A DNA stretch of 45,317 bases, taken from Anaerolineales bacterium. Its GTDB lineage: Bacteria > Chloroflexota > Anaerolineae > Anaerolineales > Villigracilaceae. The notes below the pieces were generated by a model. That model saw only the letters and a list, made by a program, of their open reading frames with translations, was not told the origin of the DNA and ran no database searches. The stretch is taken from positions 1 to 45,317 of the forward strand of contig JAFGMV010000039.1 of assembly GCA_016927315.1 (NCBI GenBank), written 5' to 3'. Of this stretch, positions 40,020 to 45,317 are shown in pieces. The stretch's first letter is position 1; every line of letters begins with the position of its first letter. The position numbers and the translations under genes are program-made.

Positions 40020-41414
40020 CTAGCGGATCCAGGCGCCCCCGAGGGGGGGCAGGTTGACCACAATATGATGGTTGTCCATGAACAGGAGTTTGTTGTCCAG
40101 GATCGAACGAACTTCATGGTCCGAGTCCCAGCCCAGGCCCGAAACCGGAACCAGGATTTCCTGTGCAGTCTCGCTGAAGTTTAACAGGACCAGCAGGCTC
40201 TGGCCCTCATACGTGCGGGAAAAGGCAAAGACTTTTTTGTGATCCTCGGCGAGCAGCTGCTTGAACTCACCATACCGCAGGGATGGATTTGTTTTACGAT
40301 TTTCAATCAGGGTTTGGATCCAGGGGCGCAGGTCGCCTTTCCATTGGGTCGAGTCCCAGTGGAAAGCTTTACGGCACTCGGGATCTTTGTGGCCTTCCAG
40401 TCCGATTTCATCTCCATAATAAATTGCCGGCGCCCCTGGATAGGCAAACAAGAATAAAAATGCAAGCTTGACTTTCTCGAGCGACTGGTCCAGGAGGGTG
40501 TAAATTCGTTCGGTGTCGTGTGATCCAAGTGGGTTGTACATGCCAAGCGTATTCTCGTGTGGGTAAAGCGTTAGCAGGCTGTTTATCCTGCCGGCCAGTT
40601 GGCTGACAGTATTTTTGCCCTTAAAGCAGTCGACCAGGGCATTTTTGAGCGGGTAATTCATTAATCCGTCGAAGTGACTGTCGTTTGCCCAGCGCGGATC
40701 TGCGGTCCAGATCTCTCCCACCAGATAAGCCTCCCGGTTGGCAGATTTCACCACCTGCCGGAACTCTGCCCAGAAATCATCATCATCGATTTCGCCGGGT
40801 ACATCCAGACGCCAGCCGTCAATGCCCTGGTCGATCCAGTAACGGGCAATATCCAGGATATAGTTTCGGACCTGCGGATTGCTGGTGTTGAACTTCGGTA
40901 AAGACTTGAAACCCCACCAACCCAGGTAATTTTCTGCATTCCCGGGACCATAAGCGTCCAGCGGGAATTTGTGTATATGGAACCAATCCTTGTATGGAGA
41001 GCGTTCGCCGTTTTCGAGTGTATCTGCGAAAGCGAAGAAGCCGCGCCCGCAGTGGTTGAAGACTCCGTCCAGAATGATCTTGATCTGGTTTTGATGGGCC
41101 GTATTCAAGAGCGCCAGGAAATCCTGCATGCTTCCCAATTTCGGATCGATCTCATAATAGTTGCTGGTGTTATAGCGGTGGTTGGAGGGGGAGGTGAAAA
41201 TCGGGTTGAGGTAAATGGCGTTAATGCCCAGGTCTACCAGGTAATCCAGGTTTTGAATAATGCCTCGCAGGTCCCCGCCCTGGAAGTTCCAGATCGTGGG
41301 AGGCGAGCCCCAGGGCTCAGTATTTGGGGGGTCATTATCAGGATCGCCATTCGCAAAGCGATCGGGGAAGATTTGGTAAAAGACTGCGTCGGATACCCAT
41401 GAAGGTACGGTCAT
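40020..41414 (-). CDS. Glycoside hydrolase family 13 (alpha-amylase/neopullulanase-like)
   Basis: A 464-aa GH13 enzyme with a (beta/alpha)8 catalytic barrel. The catalytic triad is visible: D204 in GWRLDV, E234 in VGEIW and D300 in GSHDTER; DGVFNHCGRG and YLNPIF are the other conserved blocks. The C-terminal 80 residues form the usual beta domain. It lacks both a signal peptide and the N-terminal domain of neopullulanases and maltogenic amylases, so it is probably a cytoplasmic cyclomaltodextrinase- or maltodextrin-degrading enzyme. It shares the strand but not the operon with the ABC ATPase 270 bp upstream. Confidence 0.9.
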   Translation of the reverse strand: MTVPSWVSDAVFYQIFPDRFANGDPDNDPPNTEPWGSPPTIWNFQGGDLRGIIQNLDYLVDLGINAIYLNPIFTSPSNHRYNTSNYYEIDPKLGSMQDFLALLNTAHQNQIKIILDGVFNHCGRGFFAFADTLENGERSPYKDWFHIHKFPLDAYGPGNAENYLGWWGFKSLPKFNTSNPQVRNYILDIARYWIDQGIDGWRLDVPGEIDDDDFWAEFRQVVKSANREAYLVGEIWTADPRWANDSHFDGLMNYPLKNALVDCFKGKNTVSQLAGRINSLLTLYPHENTLGMYNPLGSHDTERIYTLLDQSLEKVKLAFLFLFAYPGAPAIYYGDEIGLEGHKDPECRKAFHWDSTQWKGDLRPWIQTLIENRKTNPSLRYGEFKQLLAEDHKKVFAFSRTYEGQSLLVLLNFSETAQEILVPVSGLGWDSDHEVRSILDNKLLFMDNHHIVVNLPPLGGAWIR

Positions 41415-41603
41415 GAAATTCCTCGATAATTTACAGAGTGTTGCGTAAATATTTTAACGGGATAGTCGTAATTTACCCGTGTTTTGATTTCTCAAAGTTC
41501 ACCTGTTTATGCAAGAAGCAGTAAGTATCAGAAAAAACAATTTTACAACAGGAATTATCCGGGGCTGCTTTCGATTTCATAACATCTTTGTGAAAACTGA
41601 ATC

Positions 41604-41642
41604 ATTAAAATAACACAGGCCTGCATAAACAGGCCTGTGTTA
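41604..41642 (-). terminator. Rho-independent terminator of the MalK-type ATPase gene
   Basis: A perfect 13-bp stem (TAACACAGGCCTG with CAGGCCTGTGTTA, 41611-41623 and 41630-41642, loop CATAAA) is followed on the minus strand by TTTTAAT. It lies 39 bp past the stop of the leftward ATPase gene. Confidence 0.9.
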
Positions 41643-41680
41643 CATTATTGCCCATTTCGAAAATGGGAGGGCAGTGTTGA

Positions 41681-42781
41681 TTAGCGAATCGCTTGCTCGG
41701 TTTCGGCGTCGAAGACATGAAAGTTGTCCATGTTGAAGACAATCTGGACCTGGTCGCCAACGCTCATCTTGGAACGGGGATCGACACGGCCGATGAAGGT
41801 GTTCTTGCCGGAGACAAAGAAGATATTGATCTCGTTCCCCATCAACTCGGTGATATCCACCTTGGCGGCAACCTTTTCGGCGGTAACGCTTGGGGGCGTG
41901 AAGGCGGAATCATGGATGTTTTCAGGGCGGATGCCGAAGACGACGTTCTTGTCCACATGCGGGGCAAAGGTGTCTGTCCTGGAATCGGGAATCGGGATCG
42001 CAAAGTCGCCGGTGTCAACATAGACCTTGCCAGCGTCTTTCTTCAGTTTGGCGGGGAAGAAGTTCATTGAGGGTGAACCGATGAAACCGGCAACAAAGAG
42101 GTTGTTGGGCAAATCATAAAGAACCTGCGGGGTGTCCAGCTGTTGAAGCTCGCCTTTGGTGATCACTGCGATGCGGGAGGCCATGGTCATCGCTTCTGTC
42201 TGGTCGTGGGTAACGTAAACAAAAGTGGTCTGCAGGCGCTGGTGGTGCTTGGTCAGTTCAGCACGCATTTGGACGCGCAGCTTGGCGTCCAGGTTCGAGA
42301 GCGGCTCGTCGAACAGGAAGACTTTCGGTTCACGCACGATTGCGCGGCCGACGGCCACACGCTGGCGTTGACCGCCGGAGAGCTGCCGGGGTTTGCGATC
42401 CAGCAGGTCCTGGATGCCGAGCATTTCGGCTGCATCGTTCACACGGCGGTTGATCTCGTCTTTTGCAAAGCGGCGCAGGCGCAGGCCAAAAGCCATGTTT
42501 TCGAAGACTGACAGATGCGGGTACAGGGCATAAGACTGGAACACCATGGCGATGTCGCGATCTTTGGGGGCGATATCGTTGACGATGCGATCATCAATCA
42601 TGATTTGTCCGGCTGTAATCTCTTCCAGCCCGGCCAGTAGGCGCAGTGCGGTGGTTTTACCGCAGCCGGAAGGACCGACCAGCACCAGGAACTCTTTGTC
42701 TTCAATCTTAATGTTCAGATCGTTGACCGCGACTGTTTCACCAAACTTCTTGGTTACATTTTCATACGTCACACTTGCCAT
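41681..42781 (-). CDS. Sugar ABC transporter ATP-binding protein (MalK/UgpC/MsmK type)
   Basis: A 366-aa importer ATPase. Walker A is GPSGCGKTT (about 36-44), signature QLSGGQRQRVAVGRA, Walker B VFLFDEPLSNLDA, switch VTHDQTEAMT, and a C-terminal TOBE region from about 240, as in MalK/UgpC. These ATPases power carbohydrate uptake. No permease or binding protein is encoded nearby, so it may serve several importers like MsmX/MsmK. GGAGGT lies before the ATG. A TGACA-type dyad upstream is a candidate operator. Eno lies 99 bp upstream on the same strand. Confidence 0.9.
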   Translation of the reverse strand: MASVTYENVTKKFGETVAVNDLNIKIEDKEFLVLVGPSGCGKTTALRLLAGLEEITAGQIMIDDRIVNDIAPKDRDIAMVFQSYALYPHLSVFENMAFGLRLRRFAKDEINRRVNDAAEMLGIQDLLDRKPRQLSGGQRQRVAVGRAIVREPKVFLFDEPLSNLDAKLRVQMRAELTKHHQRLQTTFVYVTHDQTEAMTMASRIAVITKGELQQLDTPQVLYDLPNNLFVAGFIGSPSMNFFPAKLKKDAGKVYVDTGDFAIPIPDSRTDTFAPHVDKNVVFGIRPENIHDSAFTPPSVTAEKVAAKVDITELMGNEINIFFVSGKNTFIGRVDPRSKMSVGDQVQIVFNMDNFHVFDAETEQAIR

Positions 42782-42845
42782 GGGACTCTACCTCCATAAA
42801 ATGAATCGTTCTGCTGAACAATAAGCCCTTTATAGCCGTAAATAC

Positions 42846-42872
42846 TATGACATAGTAGTGTCAAATGTCATA
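42846..42872. promoter_or_regulatory. TATGACAT-N11-ATGTCATA dyad upstream of the sugar ATPase gene
   Basis: TATGACAT (42846-42853) and ATGTCATA (42865-42872) are perfect inverted repeats spaced 11 bp. A third half-site (GTGTCA) lies between them, and TTGACA on the minus strand overlaps. The position, 65 to 91 bp before the ATPase start, suits an operator of a regulator not identified here. Confidence 0.5.
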
Positions 42873-42880
42873 TTTTAGGG

Positions 42881-44185
<1,305 letters not shown>

Positions 44186-44267
44186 CTATATTATGATCTT
44201 GGATTATTACAACACATAAGTATAATCCACTTTTGGGGAAGGAACTTCGGGATCCTGTGAAAATGGC

Positions 44268-44450
44268 AGGGCAATCGTATTAGAAAAATTACCCATCATA
44301 ACGATGTCATTGCGAGTGAGCGTTCTTCAGCGAACGAAGCAATCTCCTGATTTCAGGAGTTTGCCATTTAGCGCGAGATTGCTTCGGACGAATGCCTGCG
44401 CAATGACAGTTCACTCTTGTTTTTGACTGTAATCCAAAAGCGATTACCCC
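44268..44450. repeat. MITE-like repeat, long copy (183 bp)
   Basis: The same element as at 2049-2167 in the same orientation, with ends AGGGCAATCGTATTAG (44268-44283) and CCAAAAGCGATTACCCC (44434-44450). The core GTCATTGC...GCAATGAC is shared. The extra 64 bp of interior hold a second nested inverted repeat (GAAGCAATCTC with GAGATTGCTTC). No coding frame is seen. It lies between eno and the broken gene to its right, 92 bp upstream of eno. Confidence 0.75.
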
Positions 44451-44471
44451 AGGGAAAATGGTTATGTAATT

Positions 44472-45294
44472 TTGGCGGCTTCCTTCCGGGGGAGGTATCG
44501 GGCAGCGATTGCACGTAGAACCTATCCGTTCATCTTTTTGTTGATAGTGCTGGTAGTTTTACTCATAACCGTTGGGATGGCATGTGGCATCTTTGGAAGC
44601 TCAACACCTGAGCCACCTGCGACAAACACACCAAATCCAGATCCGACACAACCACCACGAACTCAAACAGTTGCCCCACCAGTTTATGATGAAGGTAAAG
44701 GCGAAACCGACACTGGTGCTGGAACCAAAAAACCAACTGAATGTTACAGGGAATGGTTTCCCGATAATTTTATAGTTACCCGTTATGTTACCGTGAAGGC
44801 AGATGATGATTTTTTTTGCGCCAAATGATTCATTCTGTGTACCAGGCGAAATGCATTGTGGGGTGCCATTTGAAACAACGCCCGGAGGAATAGAAACAAC
44901 ATATCAGGAACCCCCGGTCTACCACTTTTACGTTGGCAATTCTGGCAATCCAGAATGGAGTGTATATTGGAATGGATCAGGATTACTCACCCACCCTGAT
45001 TCGCTGCGTATGAGCGGTAATAAAAAATATGTCAAAACCGACATCGGAGTTCAACCATCGTATTACGGACATCAATTTGGCGCCCTTATTATTTTACAGA
45101 TCAACTTACAGGCGCATGTGGTAGTAACTTGGACGAGAATAAAAATACAATTGCGGTAGCATAATCTATATGGTACTGAAGGGCATAGTTGCGGAGACAA
45201 GTACAATTTTAACATTCCTGAATTGGAAAATATACTATTCACTGTACGGGAGAGGGGAATGTTTCCAGTTGAGGGTGATGCGAAGGTAAGATAA
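44472..45294 (+). pseudogene. Membrane-anchored extracellular protein gene broken by frameshifts
   Basis: The first frame (44472-44828) gives a basic N terminus, a hydrophobic anchor (YPFIFLLIVLVVLLITVGMA), and a Pro/Thr-rich linker, then runs into an early stop after a T8 tract at 44812-44819. With T7 the frame would continue into the reading frame over 44803-45159 (APNDSFCVPGEMHCG, then YHFYVGNSG). That frame shifts again near 45080 (RPYYFTDQLTGACGSN follows in another frame, to a stop at 45164) and again before LYGTEGHSCGDKYNF, which runs to a stop at 45294. At least three shifts over 480 bp suggest either decay or sequencing/assembly errors. The start is uncertain (TTG at 44472). The family is unrecognised; Cys-rich outer domain. 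Confidence 0.6.
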
Positions 45295-45317
45295 GGACTG
45301 TAAAAGCGGGGATTGTA

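Overview
The window reads like chromosomal DNA of an uncultured Chloroflexota, most likely Anaerolineae. This is an inference from gene content: secreted proteins with Thr/Pro linkers, NBR1-type four-tryptophan (FW) domains, PilZ and HD-GYP proteins, SpoIIAA-like STAS and HlyD/ABC-2 exporters. No rRNA or tRNA is present to fix the taxon. Gene density is high and most genes sit on the minus strand in short operons.

Layout. 1-1284: an integron-type integrase reading right, with a candidate attI and the start of a possible cassette gene at the left edge. 1321-6058: an acyltransferase, a 119-bp MITE-like repeat, two tandem PilZ proteins, a thiolase, a lipoprotein and a possible zincin. 6185-8325: a biotin-dependent acyl-CoA carboxylase set (carboxyltransferase, a 56-aa small subunit, biotin carrier). 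8432-11983: an MFS transporter and a flotillin/NfeD pair. 12121-18436: a TetR-controlled seven-gene plus-strand operon (TetR, lipid-methyltransferase-like membrane protein, ABC-2 permease, HlyD adaptor, Ddn-like deazaflavin oxidoreductase, two ABC ATPases), an efflux system resembling YbhGFSR with two extra enzymes. 18527-19891: PspC and a zinc alcohol dehydrogenase. 19998-24235: a formylglycine-type lipoprotein, then a Pro/Thr-rich membrane protein translationally coupled to a Cache-HAMP-HD-GYP sensor. 24357-26596: YjbQ, a STAS-like protein and DNA polymerase IV. 26742-28880: a large secreted protein built from a duplicated FW-plus-beta module, followed by a strong terminator. 29029-31436: an unrecognised conserved-looking protein, a desulforedoxin-like zinc ribbon and a K+ channel with RCK domains. 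31437-32889: 1.5 kb without a convincing gene, probably decayed. 32890-35641: rpsO-pnp with clear terminators and a leader hairpin. 36125-38693: a three-gene ABC-2 exporter (COG4586/4587/3694 type). 38755-42781: a PfkB sugar kinase, a GH13 amylase and an orphan MalK/MsmK-type ATPase. 42881-44176: enolase. 44268-45294: a second, longer copy of the repeat and a gene for a membrane-anchored protein broken by several frameshifts.

How it fits together. Carbohydrate use (GH13, PfkB, sugar-ABC ATPase, enolase), acyl-CoA metabolism (thiolase, biotin carboxylase set), cyclic-di-GMP signalling (PilZ pair, HD-GYP) and envelope/efflux functions dominate. The most unusual parts are the integron platform at the left edge, the paired MITE-like repeats upstream of plsC and eno, the seven-gene efflux operon that carries two enzymes, and the FW-domain surface protein. 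No CRISPR array, complete prophage or toxin-antitoxin pair was recognised.
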